Below, piece after piece: positions 35,203-46,322 of a stretch of 64,000 nucleotides of DNA; the stretch's first letter is position 1, and each line of letters opens with the position of its first letter. The stretch spans positions 4,774,001 to 4,838,000 of the forward strand of contig NZ_CP129613.1 in the NCBI RefSeq assembly GCF_030486405.1. Direction: 5' to 3'. The stretch is from Mycolicibacterium sp. HK-90. GTDB lineage: Bacteria > Actinomycetota > Actinomycetes > Mycobacteriales > Mycobacteriaceae. The notes under the pieces were generated by a model, which had not been told where the DNA came from, did not search any database, and was given only the letters and a program-made list of their open reading frames with translations. Both the position numbers and the translations under genes were made by a program.

Positions 35203-36831
35203 TCAGGCCTCCATGTGCGGATAGGTGTGATTGGTGGGAGGCACGAAGGTCTCCTTGATGGACCGGGCCGATGTCCAGCGCAGCAGGTTCTGCGCCGAGC
35301 CGGCCTTGTCGTTGGTGCCCGACGCGCGCGACCCGCCGAAGGGCTGCTGCCCCACCACGGCGCCGGTCGGCTTGTCGTTGACGTAGAAGTTGCCCGCCGC
35401 GTTCCGCAGCCGGTCGGCGGCGGTGAGCACGGCCTCGCGGTCGTCGGCGATCACCGCGCCGGTCAGGGCGTAGCGGGCACCGGTGTCGACCACGTCGAGG
35501 ATCTCGTCGTACTCGGCGTCGGGATAGACGTGTACGGCCAGGATCGGGCCGAAGTACTCGGTGGAGAACGCCTCGTCGGTCGGGTCGTCGGACAGCAGCA
35601 CGGTGGGCCGCACGAAATAGCCTTCGCTGTCGTCATATTCGCCGCCGGCCGCGATGGTGACGCCCGCGGCGCCCTTGGCCCGCTCGATGGCGTCGACGTT
35701 CTTGGTGAAGGCGCGTTCGTCGATCACCGCGCCGCCGTAGTTGGTCAGGTCGGTGACGTCGCCGTACGGCAGTTCGGAGGTGGCCGACAGGAAGTCGTCG
35801 CCCATCTGGTTCCACACCGACCGCGGGATGAAAGCCCGCGACGCTGCCGAGCATTTCTGCCCCTGGTAGTCGAAGGCTCCACGGATTAGCGCGGTGCGCA
35901 GCACATCCGGGCGGGCCGAGGCATGTGCGACGACAAAGTCCTTGCCACCGGTCTCGCCCACCAGCCGCGGATAGGTGTGGTAGCGGTCGATGTTGTTGCC
36001 GACCTCGCGCCACAGGTGCTGGAACGTGGCGGTCGATCCGGTGAAGTGGATGCCGGCCAGCCGCGGATCGGCTAGGGCCACATCCGACACCGCGATGCCG
36101 TCACCGGTCACCAGGTTGATCACACCGGGCGGCAGGCCGGCGGCCTCCAGCAGTTGCATGGTCAGGTAGGCCGCGAAGGTCTGGGTGGGCGACGGCTTCC
36201 ACACCACGGTGTTGCCCATCAGGGCGGGCGCGGTGGGCAGGTTGCCCGCGATGGCGGTGAAATTGAACGGCGTGATGGCGTAGACGAAGCCTTCCAGCGG
36301 CCGGTGGTCGGTGCGGTTCCAGACGCCGGGGCTGCTGATCGGCTGCTGCGCCAGGATCTGGCGGGCGAAGGCGACGTTGAACCGCCAGAAGTCGATCAGC
36401 TCGCAGGGGGCATCGATCTCGGCCTGGTAGGCGGTCTTGGACTGCCCGAGCATGGTGGCCGCGGCGATCTTCTCCCGCCACGGACCGGACAGCAGGTCGG
36501 CGGCCCGCAGGAACACCGCGGCACGCTCGTCGAACGGCAGCCGGGCCCAGTCGTACTTGGCGGCCAGCGCGGCGTCGATCGCCGCTGTCGCGTCGGAGTG
36601 TTCGGCGTTGGTCAGGGTTCCGAGCCGCGCGGAATGGCGGTGCGGCTGCACCACGTCGATGCGGGCGCCACCCCCCATCGTGTGCTTGCCCCCGATGACG
36701 TGCGGCAGGTCGATCGGGGCGCCGGTGAGTTCGCCGAGCGCGGTGCTGAGCCGGGCACGTTCGCCCGAGCCGGGTGCGTAGTCATGGACCGGCTCGTTGG
36801 CCGGCAACGGCACGTTGGTGATGGCATCCAT
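35203..36831 (-). CDS. pruA: L-glutamate gamma-semialdehyde (P5C) dehydrogenase
   Basis: Aldehyde dehydrogenase of 542 aa (Rv1187, also called rocA) that converts glutamate semialdehyde to glutamate with NAD. The general base Glu293 is in LVGETGGKDF and the nucleophile Cys327 in GQKCSAASR. HFTGSTATF binds NAD, and GGSRASGTNDKAG closes the active site. ATG 36831 with an upstream GAGG. It is the first gene of the pruA-pruB operon and divergent from a PucR-type regulator, which in M. tuberculosis activates this operon. Protects cells from toxic pyrroline-5-carboxylate. Confidence 0.96.
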   Translation of the reverse strand: MDAITNVPLPANEPVHDYAPGSGERARLSTALGELTGAPIDLPHVIGGKHTMGGGARIDVVQPHRHSARLGTLTNAEHSDATAAIDAALAAKYDWARLPFDERAAVFLRAADLLSGPWREKIAAATMLGQSKTAYQAEIDAPCELIDFWRFNVAFARQILAQQPISSPGVWNRTDHRPLEGFVYAITPFNFTAIAGNLPTAPALMGNTVVWKPSPTQTFAAYLTMQLLEAAGLPPGVINLVTGDGIAVSDVALADPRLAGIHFTGSTATFQHLWREVGNNIDRYHTYPRLVGETGGKDFVVAHASARPDVLRTALIRGAFDYQGQKCSAASRAFIPRSVWNQMGDDFLSATSELPYGDVTDLTNYGGAVIDERAFTKNVDAIERAKGAAGVTIAAGGEYDDSEGYFVRPTVLLSDDPTDEAFSTEYFGPILAVHVYPDAEYDEILDVVDTGARYALTGAVIADDREAVLTAADRLRNAAGNFYVNDKPTGAVVGQQPFGGSRASGTNDKAGSAQNLLRWTSARSIKETFVPPTNHTYPHMEA

Positions 36832-36886
36832 GCCTCAAGAATCCCCGACGTGACCCACGCAACACTTGTCCAGACCGACAACACTA

Positions 36887-36912
36887 TGTGGGATGGCTAG
36901 TACGATCCCACA
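36887..36912. promoter_or_regulatory. Inverted repeat over the -10 of the PucR regulator gene
   Basis: TGTGGGAT (36887-36894) and ATCCCACA (36905-36912) are perfect 8-bp arms with a 10-bp spacer. The -10 TACGAT (36901-36906) overlaps the right arm and is 8 nt before the ATG at 36915. A regulator bound here would repress its own gene and can reach the divergent pruA promoter. Confidence 0.7.
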
Positions 36913-36914
36913 AT

Positions 36915-38486
36915 ATGCGGGTCCCCGGTGTCAGCCTGGGCCAACTGCTGTTGGCCCTGGATGCCACGCTGGTCCGGCTGGTGCAGGCACCGCGGGGCCT
37001 GGACCTGCCGGTGGCCTCGGCGGCGCTGATCGATTCCGACGATGTGCGGCTGGGCCTGGCCCCGTCGGCGGGATCGGCGGACGTGTTCTTCCTGCTCGGG
37101 GTGTCCGAGCAGGACGCGCTGCGCTGGGTCGAGCAGCAGAGTGCGCGGCGTCCGCCCACCGCGATCTTCATCAAGGAACCGTCGGGCGCCGTCGTCGCGC
37201 GTGCGGTGGCCGCGGGGACCGCGGTGGTGGCCGTCGACCCGCGGGCCCGCTGGGAACGGCTCTACCGGTTGGTCAACCACGTCTTCGAGCATCACGGCGA
37301 CGGTGCCCTGCACGATTCCGGCACCGATCTGTTCGGCCTGGCCCAGTCGGTCGCCGACCGCACGCACGGTATGGTCAGCATCGAGGACGCGCAATCTCAT
37401 GTGCTGGCGTACTCGGCGTCCAGCGACGAGGCCGACGAGCTGCGCCGGCTGTCGATCCTCGGCCGGGCCGGTCCGCCGGAGCACCTGGCCTGGATCGCCC
37501 AGTGGGGCATCTTCGACGCGCTGCGGTCCCGCCCCGAGGCGGTCCGCGTGGCCGAACGGCCCGAGCTGGGTCTGCGGCCCCGCCTGGCGATCGGCATCTT
37601 CCAGCCCGCCGCCGACGAGCGCCGGGCCCCGGCCTTCGTCGGGACCATCTGGGTGCAACAGGGCAGCCGTCCACTGGCCGACGACGCCGAGGAGGTGCTG
37701 CGCGGCGCGGCGGTGCTGGCCGCGCGCATCATGGCCCGGCTGGCCGCGACCCCGTCGACGCATGCGGTGCGCGTCCAGGAACTGCTGGGGTTGGGCGACC
37801 CCGACACCCCGGTCGAGGTGGAGCTGATCGCCCGCGAGCTCGGGGTGGCGGCCGACGGCCGGGCGGCGGTGATCGGTTTCGACAGCGGCGCCGCGTCGGG
37901 CCGGCTCGCCGATGTACTGGCGTTGAGCGCCAGCGCTTTTCGCCATGACGCCCAGATGGCCTCGGCGGGCTCGCGGGTCTATGTGTTGTTTCCCAGTACC
38001 GGCAAGGCGGTGACGTCCTGGGTGCGGGGCACGGTGGCGGCACTGCGCGCCGAATTGGGACTGCAGCTGCATGCGGTGATCGCCAGCCCGGTGGCCGGGC
38101 TGGCCGGCGCGGCGGGCGCGCGCGCCGATGTGGACCGGGTACTCGACAGCGCCGAACGCCATCCGGGCGCACTCGCCGCGGTCACCTCCCTGGCCGAGGC
38201 CCGTACCACGGTGCTGCTCGACGAGATCGTCACCGCGATCGCCACCGACGAGCGGCTGATCGACCCCCGGGTGCGGGCACTGCGGGCCGACGAGCCGGTA
38301 CTCGCCGAAACCCTTGGCGTGTACCTGGATTGCTTCGGTGACGTCGCCGCAGCCGCCCAGCACCTGCATGTGCATCCCAACACCGTGCGATACCGGATCC
38401 GCCGGGTCGAGCAGTTGCTGGGCGCCTCGCTCAACGATGCCGATGTCCGGTTGCTGCTCGCGTTGAGTCTGCGCGCCACCGCGTGA
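36915..38486 (+). CDS. pruC: PucR-family regulator of proline catabolism (Rv1186c type)
   Basis: 523 aa. N-terminal PucR-like segment (about 1-150), a central GGDEF-like/sensor region and a C-terminal PucR HTH with HLHVHPNTVRYRIRRVEQLLG (about 480-500), the signature of the family. In M. tuberculosis the equivalent gene product (Rv1186c, PruC as I recall) activates pruAB in response to proline. ATG 36915 follows TACGAT by 8 nt; GTG 36888 lies inside the operator and was rejected. Divergent from pruA across 83 bp. Confidence 0.88.
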   Translation: MRVPGVSLGQLLLALDATLVRLVQAPRGLDLPVASAALIDSDDVRLGLAPSAGSADVFFLLGVSEQDALRWVEQQSARRPPTAIFIKEPSGAVVARAVAAGTAVVAVDPRARWERLYRLVNHVFEHHGDGALHDSGTDLFGLAQSVADRTHGMVSIEDAQSHVLAYSASSDEADELRRLSILGRAGPPEHLAWIAQWGIFDALRSRPEAVRVAERPELGLRPRLAIGIFQPAADERRAPAFVGTIWVQQGSRPLADDAEEVLRGAAVLAARIMARLAATPSTHAVRVQELLGLGDPDTPVEVELIARELGVAADGRAAVIGFDSGAASGRLADVLALSASAFRHDAQMASAGSRVYVLFPSTGKAVTSWVRGTVAALRAELGLQLHAVIASPVAGLAGAAGARADVDRVLDSAERHPGALAAVTSLAEARTTVLLDEIVTAIATDERLIDPRVRALRADEPVLAETLGVYLDCFGDVAAAAQHLHVHPNTVRYRIRRVEQLLGASLNDADVRLLLALSLRATA

Positions 38487-38570
38487 GACCGCCGAAATTG
38501 GTGCGCTGGACCGAGGCGGGCGTCACCCAGAATGGCTGCAGGGCCGATCGACGCGAGTGAGGAGGTCGCC

Positions 38571-39143
38571 ATGCTGGTGCTGGGGGGCATCCTGTGTTTT
38601 CTGATGGCGGCCGCGCTGGTGTACTTCGCCCTGCGCCCCAAGCTCGCGTTCCACCTCGATGAGGGCTGGAAGTTCCGCGGCGAGACCGAGCCGTCGGAGG
38701 CCTACATCGCGGTCAACGGGGTGGGCCGGCTCATCGCGGCCGTCGTGGCGGTGGTGATAGGCATCGCCTGCATCGGGCAGTACTTCGGCGACAAACGCGA
38801 TGAGCGGGCCAAGCAGGAGCAAACCGACCTGTATGCCGTGGCCGAGCAGCGGTGTGAGTCCGAGGTGAAGCCCAGGTTCGACGAGGCCATCAAGTGGGAC
38901 AACGGGAAGATCGCCAATCCCGATGAGCTGCACGCGCTCGCGCAGGCCCTCGATGTGGAGATCGAGATCAAGCCGAGTTCCGCACCCGGGCCCAACCGCA
39001 CGAGCGTCCAGACCAGCAATATGTTTGTGCGTGACCCGGCGTTGCCGAAGTACCACGACATGCTGCTGTACTACAGCGGCCTGCCGTCGCACCTCGGTCC
39101 GAGGTTCGAGCCCGTCGAGTGCTCGCTCGCTCCGCCCCTCTGA
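38571..39143 (+). CDS. Hypothetical membrane protein with two membrane helices
   Basis: 190 aa. Hydrophobic segments are at about 1-21 (MLVLGGILCFLMAAALVYFA) and 50-70 (RLIAAVVAVVIGIACIGQYF). Between them is a short FHLDEGWKFRGETEPSEAYIAV stretch, and the last 110 residues form an exported or cytoplasmic domain with two Cys (CESEV, VECSL). The N-terminal half resembles small actinobacterial membrane proteins of unknown function. GGAGG lies 7 nt before the ATG at 38571. It follows the PucR gene by 84 bp in the same direction. Confidence 0.7.
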   Translation: MLVLGGILCFLMAAALVYFALRPKLAFHLDEGWKFRGETEPSEAYIAVNGVGRLIAAVVAVVIGIACIGQYFGDKRDERAKQEQTDLYAVAEQRCESEVKPRFDEAIKWDNGKIANPDELHALAQALDVEIEIKPSSAPGPNRTSVQTSNMFVRDPALPKYHDMLLYYSGLPSHLGPRFEPVECSLAPPL

Positions 39144-39233
39144 CCGGCCGCCCGCCCTGTCCATCGTTCGGTTGACAGACAAATCATCCGTGAAGTCGTC
39201 GCACGCGGGCGCCCGGAGGAGCACCGTAGCGGT

Positions 39234-40718
39234 ATGACTACCGCAGCGATTCAGCAAGAATCCGAGCATCCGTTTCTGAGTGGAAACTTCGCTCCGGTGC
39301 ACGACGAGGTCACGGTCACCGACCTCAAGGTCACCGGAACCATTCCGGGCTACCTCGATGGGCGTTACCTGCGTATCGGCCCCAATCCGTTGCGGGCGCC
39401 TGACCCGCGGCACTATCACTGGTTCCTCGGCGACGGCATGGCACACGGGATCCGGCTGCGCGACGGCGCGGCGACCTGGTACCGCAACCGGTGGGTGCGG
39501 TCGTCGTCGGTGGCGCGCGAGCTCGGCGAGCAGTGGGCGGGCGGCGCGCATTCGGCCGGCTTCGATTTCGCGACGAACACCAACATCATCGGGCATGCCG
39601 GTAAGACCTTGGCGCTCACCGAGGCCGGTGTGCGGCCCTACGAGCTCACCGAGGAGCTCGACACCGTCGGCCCGACGGATTTCTGCGGAACCCTGTTCGG
39701 CGGCTACACGGCCCATCCCAAGCACGACCCGAAAACGGGTGAGCTGCACGCAGTCTCATACAACCCGCTACGCGGCAACCTGATGAGCTACACCGTGACC
39801 GGGGTAGACGGCCGGGTGCGGCGCGCCGTCGACATCCCTCTGCCGGCGCAGACGATGATGCACGACTTCACGCTCACCGAGAAGTACGTGGTGATCTACG
39901 ACCTGCCGGTGATCCTCGACCTGACCACCGCGGTCAAGCACGCTCCGGCGCGCGCAGTTGCCCGGCTGCTGACCCGGTTGGCCACCCGCCACGCGACGCC
40001 GGACTTCGTGCTGCGTGCGGCGATGCGCGGATCCGAACGCTCCACACTGCCGTCGACCGGGATGCCCTATCGCTGGACACCCGAGCACGGTGCCCGCGTC
40101 GGGGTGATGCCGCGGGAGGGTTCGGCCGCAGACATCCGGTGGTTCGAGGTGGAGCCGTGCTATGTCTTTCACGCGCTCAACGGTTACGACCACACCGGTC
40201 CGGACGGCGAGCAGATCGTGCTCGACGTGGTGCGCCACCCGTCGGTGTTCACCACCGGCGACCAGTTGTTCACCGACTCGATCACGTTGGACCGCTGGAC
40301 GATTGACCTGGGTACCGGTCGAGTGCGCGAGCAGCGCCTGCACGACCAGGCTCAGGAGTTCCCGCGGGTGGACGAGCGGCTGGTCGGCCGCGAACACCGG
40401 TACGGCTACACCGTCGGCTTCGCCGCGGGACCGGGCGCGTCGCCGGGCGGCATCCTGCGCCACGATCTGCGCGAGGGCAGTGCCGATCGGGTCGACTTCG
40501 GGCCCGGCCGCGAACCCGGTGAGTTCGTGTTCGTCCCGTCCGCACCGGACGCCGGTGAGAACGACGGCGTGGTGATGGGTTTCGTCTACGACCAGGCCGA
40601 GAATCGCAGCGATCTGGTGCTGCTGGACGGGCAGACCCTGGCACCCGTTGCGACCGTGCACATTCCGGTGCGGGTTCCGCACGGGTTCCACGGCAATTGG
40701 GTGCCTTCGGGCGGTTAG
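39234..40718 (+). CDS. Carotenoid cleavage oxygenase-family protein
   Basis: 494 aa seven-bladed propeller dioxygenase that splits carotenoids or stilbenes with Fe(II). The four iron-binding histidines are visible: His161 in TAHPKHDP, His210 in MMHDFTLTEKY, His313 in VFHALNGYD and His486 in HGFHGNW. M. tuberculosis has two such genes (Rv0654, Rv0913c) but none at this position. Its stop codon lies inside the -10 of the sensor-kinase gene that follows, linking their transcription. Mycobacterial pigment cleavage is a reasonable role; the substrate is not determined. Confidence 0.92.
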   Translation: MTTAAIQQESEHPFLSGNFAPVHDEVTVTDLKVTGTIPGYLDGRYLRIGPNPLRAPDPRHYHWFLGDGMAHGIRLRDGAATWYRNRWVRSSSVARELGEQWAGGAHSAGFDFATNTNIIGHAGKTLALTEAGVRPYELTEELDTVGPTDFCGTLFGGYTAHPKHDPKTGELHAVSYNPLRGNLMSYTVTGVDGRVRRAVDIPLPAQTMMHDFTLTEKYVVIYDLPVILDLTTAVKHAPARAVARLLTRLATRHATPDFVLRAAMRGSERSTLPSTGMPYRWTPEHGARVGVMPREGSAADIRWFEVEPCYVFHALNGYDHTGPDGEQIVLDVVRHPSVFTTGDQLFTDSITLDRWTIDLGTGRVREQRLHDQAQEFPRVDERLVGREHRYGYTVGFAAGPGASPGGILRHDLREGSADRVDFGPGREPGEFVFVPSAPDAGENDGVVMGFVYDQAENRSDLVLLDGQTLAPVATVHIPVRVPHGFHGNWVPSGG

Positions 40719-40727
40719 CATCGGCAG
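40716..40727 (+). promoter_or_regulatory. Leaderless promoter of the sensor kinase overlapping an upstream stop codon
   Basis: TAGCAT (40716-40721) begins with the TAG stop of the carotenoid oxygenase and is followed by 6 nt and the ATG at 40728. Confidence 0.5.
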
Positions 40728-41942
40728 ATGACCGAAAACGGTCCGCCCACCACCCGCAGGCCTACCCCGCACGACCCGTCGGACTGGCACTGGATGTGGG
40801 AGGTCTACGTCTGCGGGTTGTGTGTGGCGGCCATCGTCGCGGTGGCGGTACTGCACGAACGCTTCGGGGGCAATATCCCGGTGGCCTGCGGCGCGCTCGC
40901 GGCCATCATCGTGATCGTTCTGACCTTCGGACGCAATGTCATTCGTGATGCCGATCCGATCGCCGGCCCGGTGCGCGCCCGCACCGTCGCCTTCGTCGCG
41001 ACGGCGGTCGGACTGTGGATGATCGCGACCGTCGCGGCCGCGCCGGCCGTCGCGGCGATCCCGGCGCTCTACCCGCTGCTCTTCGCCACGCTGCCGCTGA
41101 CCGCGGCCCTGGTGTTGACGTTCCTGGTCACCCTGGCGCCGTTGGCCTTTGCCGCCGCGAGCCACGGGCTCGGTTGGCCCAGCCTGCCCGCGGTGGCGGC
41201 GGTGACGATGGTCGGCGCCGTCGCGGCCCCGATCATCGGCACCACGATCATGACCACCCTGCGCCAACGCTGGCAGTTGGCCGAGACGGTCGCCGAGTTG
41301 GCGGCCAGCCGGGCCGAGACGGCCCGGCTGTCGCGGGAGGCCGGGGTGGCCGGCGAACGGGAGCGGCTGGCCCGCGAGATCCACGACACGCTGGCGCAGG
41401 GCTTCACCAGCATCGTGGCGCTGGCCCAGGCGGTGCAGGCCGAAAGTGCCAGTGACCCGGAAGCCGCCGCCCGGCACGTCGAGCTGATCCGGTGCACCGC
41501 CCGGGACAACCTGACCGAGGCCCGCACGATGGTGACCCGGCTGACCCCGGCCGCGCTCGAGCAGGGTTCACTGTCCGCAGCGCTGCGCCGCCAGTGCGAC
41601 AGCCTGGCGGCCGAGACCGGCATCGCCGTCGATGTGCGTATCGACGACGACCTACCGCAGCTCGGCATGGCCGCCGATGTGGTGCTGCTACGAAGTGCAC
41701 AGGAGGCGATGACGAACGTGCGCCGACATTCCCACGCCAGCGCGCTGTGGGTGCGGCTGGAACTGGCCCCCGACGGTGTACGGCTTTCGCTGTCGGACAA
41801 CGGTATCGGCTTGCCGCCCGATCATGTCGAGGGTTTCGGCCTGCGCGGCATGCGGGCCCGGCTGGACCAGGTCGGCGGCACGCTGACACTGTCCGCCCCC
41901 GACGGCGGCGGAGTGCGCGTCGACGTGGCGGTGCCGGCATGA
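40728..41942 (+). CDS. NarL-type two-component sensor histidine kinase
   Basis: 404 aa. Four to five hydrophobic segments lie in residues 25-175, followed by the HisKA_3 dimerisation helix with phospho-acceptor His219 in LAREIHDTLAQGF, and an HATPase_c domain with NVRRHSHA, DNGIGLP and GFGLRGM. No extracytoplasmic loop of note, so it probably senses a membrane or intramembrane signal, as LiaS/DesK-like kinases do. Its stop overlaps the response-regulator start by 4 bp. Confidence 0.93.
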   Translation: MTENGPPTTRRPTPHDPSDWHWMWEVYVCGLCVAAIVAVAVLHERFGGNIPVACGALAAIIVIVLTFGRNVIRDADPIAGPVRARTVAFVATAVGLWMIATVAAAPAVAAIPALYPLLFATLPLTAALVLTFLVTLAPLAFAAASHGLGWPSLPAVAAVTMVGAVAAPIIGTTIMTTLRQRWQLAETVAELAASRAETARLSREAGVAGERERLAREIHDTLAQGFTSIVALAQAVQAESASDPEAAARHVELIRCTARDNLTEARTMVTRLTPAALEQGSLSAALRRQCDSLAAETGIAVDVRIDDDLPQLGMAADVVLLRSAQEAMTNVRRHSHASALWVRLELAPDGVRLSLSDNGIGLPPDHVEGFGLRGMRARLDQVGGTLTLSAPDGGGVRVDVAVPA

Positions 41943-42556
41943 CGACGGTGCTGCTGGTCGACGACCATCCGGTGGTGCGCGAGGGCCTGCGGGGCATGAT
42001 CGACGCCGAGGACGACCTGACCGTGGTCGGTGAGGCAGGCTCCGGCGCCGAGGCGATCGCCCTGGCCCGCAAGCTTCGACCCGACGTCATCCTGATGGAC
42101 CTGCGGATGCCCGGGCTGGACGGCGTCACCGCGACCGCCCAGATCCTGGCCGACGATCCGGCGATCCACATCGTCGTCGTCACGACGTACGAGAGCGATT
42201 CCGACATCCTGCGCGCGGTCGAGGCCGGGGCGACCGGCTACCTGCTCAAGGATGCGTCCCGCGCCGAGCTGGCCCGGGCGGTGCGCGACGCCGCGCGCGG
42301 CAAGACCGTGCTGGCCCCGGGCGTCGCCGACCGGTTGGTCAACGCGGTGCGCGCCCCGGCGGTGACGTTGTCGGTGCGTGAGGCGGAGGTGCTGGCCCTG
42401 GTGTCCACGGGAGCCACCAACGCCGACATCGGCCGCGCCCTGCACATCAGCGAGGCCACGGTGAAGACGCATCTGCTGCGGGCGTTCCACAAACTCGGGG
42501 TGTCCGACCGCACCGCGGCGGTCACCACGGCGATGTCGCTGGGGTTGCTGGGCTAG
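41939..42556 (+). CDS. NarL/LuxR-family response regulator
   Basis: 205 aa. Receiver domain with acidic pocket DDHP and phospho-acceptor Asp54 in VILMDLRMPG, then Thr and the Lys of YLLKD. The C-terminal LuxR HTH reads LSVREAEVLALVSTGATNADIGRALHISEATVKTHL. Start overlaps the kinase stop (ATGA). It is closely convergent with dapC, with 12 bp between. The target genes cannot be told from the sequence; the carotenoid oxygenase just upstream is a candidate. Confidence 0.94.
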   Translation: MTTVLLVDDHPVVREGLRGMIDAEDDLTVVGEAGSGAEAIALARKLRPDVILMDLRMPGLDGVTATAQILADDPAIHIVVVTTYESDSDILRAVEAGATGYLLKDASRAELARAVRDAARGKTVLAPGVADRLVNAVRAPAVTLSVREAEVLALVSTGATNADIGRALHISEATVKTHLLRAFHKLGVSDRTAAVTTAMSLGLLG

Positions 42557-42568
42557 GGCGTCGAGCGA

Positions 42569-43675
42569 TCAGGACAGGCGTGCGACCGCGGCGGCGATCC
42601 GCTCGTCCGTCGCCGTCAACGCCACCCGCACGTACTGTGCCCCGGCGGGACCGTAGAACTCGCCCGGCGCCGCCAGGATCCCGCGCTCGGCCAGCCACTT
42701 GACCGTGTCGCGGCACGGCTCGCCGCGTGTGGCCCACAGGTACAGGCCGGCCTCGGAATGCTCCACGGTGAATCCGGCTGCCTGCAGGGCGGGCAGCAGC
42801 TCGGCCCGGCGCCGCGCATACCGCTCGCGTTGCACGGCCTCGTGCTCGTCGTCGTCGAGTGCGGCCACCATCGCGGCCTGCACCGCCGTCGGCACCATCA
42901 TCCCGGCGTGCTTGCGCACCGCCAGCAACTCGGCCACCACCGCTGGGTCGCCCGCGACGAATCCGGCGCGGTACCCCGCCAGCGAGGAGGTCTTGGACAG
43001 GGAGTGCACCGCCAGCAACCCCGTGTGGTCGCCGTCACAGACCGCCGGGTGCAGCACACTGAGCGGCTCGGCTTCCCAGCTCAACCCGAGGTAGCACTCG
43101 TCAGAGGCGATGAGCACACCGCGGTCACGGGCCCAGGACACCACCTTGCGCAGGTGGTCCACGCCGAGCACGCGGCCGGTGGGGTTGCTCGGTGAGTTCA
43201 GGTAGATCAGTGCGGGCACCTGCGGACCGAGCTGGGTCAGCGAATCGGCGCGCAGCACCTGCGCCCCGGCCAGCAGGGCGCCCACCTCGTAGGTGGGGTA
43301 CGCCAGTTCGGGGACGACGACGGCGTCGCCCGGGCCGATCGCGAGCAGCGTCGGCAGCCACGCGATCAGCTCCTTGGTGCCGATCACGGGCAGCACGGCG
43401 TCCGGCGCCAGATCGGTGATGCCGTACCGGCGACGCAGGGCGGCTTCGGCCGAGGCCCGCAGTGCCGGGGTCCCGGCCGTCGTCGGGTAGCCGGGGGCCG
43501 AACTGGCAGCGGCCAGCGCGTCCCGGATCACCGGCGCGACCGGGTCAACCGGAGTACCTACCGAAAGGTCGACGATTCCGTCGGGGTGTGAGCGGGCCAG
43601 TGCCGTGACGTCGGCCAGGGTGTCCCACGGGAACTCTGGCAGTACCGCCGAACGACGCTGTCGCTGTCGCACCAC
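42569..43675 (-). CDS. dapC: N-succinyldiaminopimelate aminotransferase
   Basis: PLP aminotransferase (fold I) of the lysine pathway that makes N-succinyl-LL-diaminopimelate, between DapD and DapE. 368 aa, close to M. tuberculosis Rv1178. The Schiff-base Lys228 is in VHSLSKTSSLAGYR, NSPSNPTGRV binds PLP and the C-terminal Arg in YVRVALT binds the substrate. Start GTG 43675. It lies 29 bp after fdxC and is probably in the same transcript. All three consecutive lysine genes (dapC, dapD, dapE) are thus within this window. Confidence 0.9.
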   Translation of the reverse strand: MVRQRQRRSAVLPEFPWDTLADVTALARSHPDGIVDLSVGTPVDPVAPVIRDALAAASSAPGYPTTAGTPALRASAEAALRRRYGITDLAPDAVLPVIGTKELIAWLPTLLAIGPGDAVVVPELAYPTYEVGALLAGAQVLRADSLTQLGPQVPALIYLNSPSNPTGRVLGVDHLRKVVSWARDRGVLIASDECYLGLSWEAEPLSVLHPAVCDGDHTGLLAVHSLSKTSSLAGYRAGFVAGDPAVVAELLAVRKHAGMMVPTAVQAAMVAALDDDEHEAVQRERYARRRAELLPALQAAGFTVEHSEAGLYLWATRGEPCRDTVKWLAERGILAAPGEFYGPAGAQYVRVALTATDERIAAAVARLS

Positions 43676-43704
43676 GTCAGTCTCGAAGCCGGATTCGACC
43701 GTGC

Positions 43705-44028
43705 TCAGTCCTCAGCCTTGGCCGGCAGGTCCTTGATGACCTGCGGATCGTTGTCGGTCTGGCCCACCTTGGAGGCACCGCCCGGCGAACCCAGCTCGGC
43801 GAAGAAGTCGGCGTTGGCCTGCGCGTAGTTGCTCCACTGGTCCGGCACATCGTCTTCGTAGTAGATGGCCTCGACAGGGCAGACCGGTTCACATGCGCCG
43901 CAGTCCACACACTCGTCGGGGTGGATGTACAACATGCGTCCGCCCTCGTAGATGCAATCGACGGGGCATTCCTCGATGCATGCCTTGTCTTTGACGTCGA
44001 CGCAGGGTTCGGCAATGACGTACGTCAC
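43705..44028 (-). CDS. fdxC: 7Fe ferredoxin FdxC
   Basis: 107 aa, identical in length to M. tuberculosis FdxC (Rv1177). Eight cysteines at 9, 17, 21, 25, 40, 43, 46 and 50 arranged as C-x7-C-x3-C-x3-C and C-x2-C-x2-C-x3-CP, the pattern for one 3Fe-4S and one 4Fe-4S cluster. It shuttles electrons to P450s or other reductases. GTG 44028 (MTYVIAEPC) is chosen because it matches that N-terminus and has GGAGAG upstream; an in-frame extension of 63 residues reads into the upstream intergenic region and is rejected. Confidence 0.95.
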   Translation of the reverse strand: MTYVIAEPCVDVKDKACIEECPVDCIYEGGRMLYIHPDECVDCGACEPVCPVEAIYYEDDVPDQWSNYAQANADFFAELGSPGGASKVGQTDNDPQVIKDLPAKAED

Positions 44029-44255
44029 TGATGTCTCTCCTGTCCAGTGGGCTGCTGGGCTCGGTGGTCGGGACTCTGATGAGTTCGACGTCACAGTATG
44101 CGTTGCCCATACTTGGACGCTCGTCTCAGTGTGCCCTAACTTCACGCACCGCCCATTTATGAGTGGCGCGTAGTAACTGATACTAAACGTTGCAGATACA
44201 CCTCGCCTAGTCGCCACGGCGATTACTCGGCGGTGTAGAAAATCCAGTCAATTAG

Positions 44256-46307
<2,052 letters not shown>

Positions 46308-46322
46308 CGTCGGACGTAGGCG

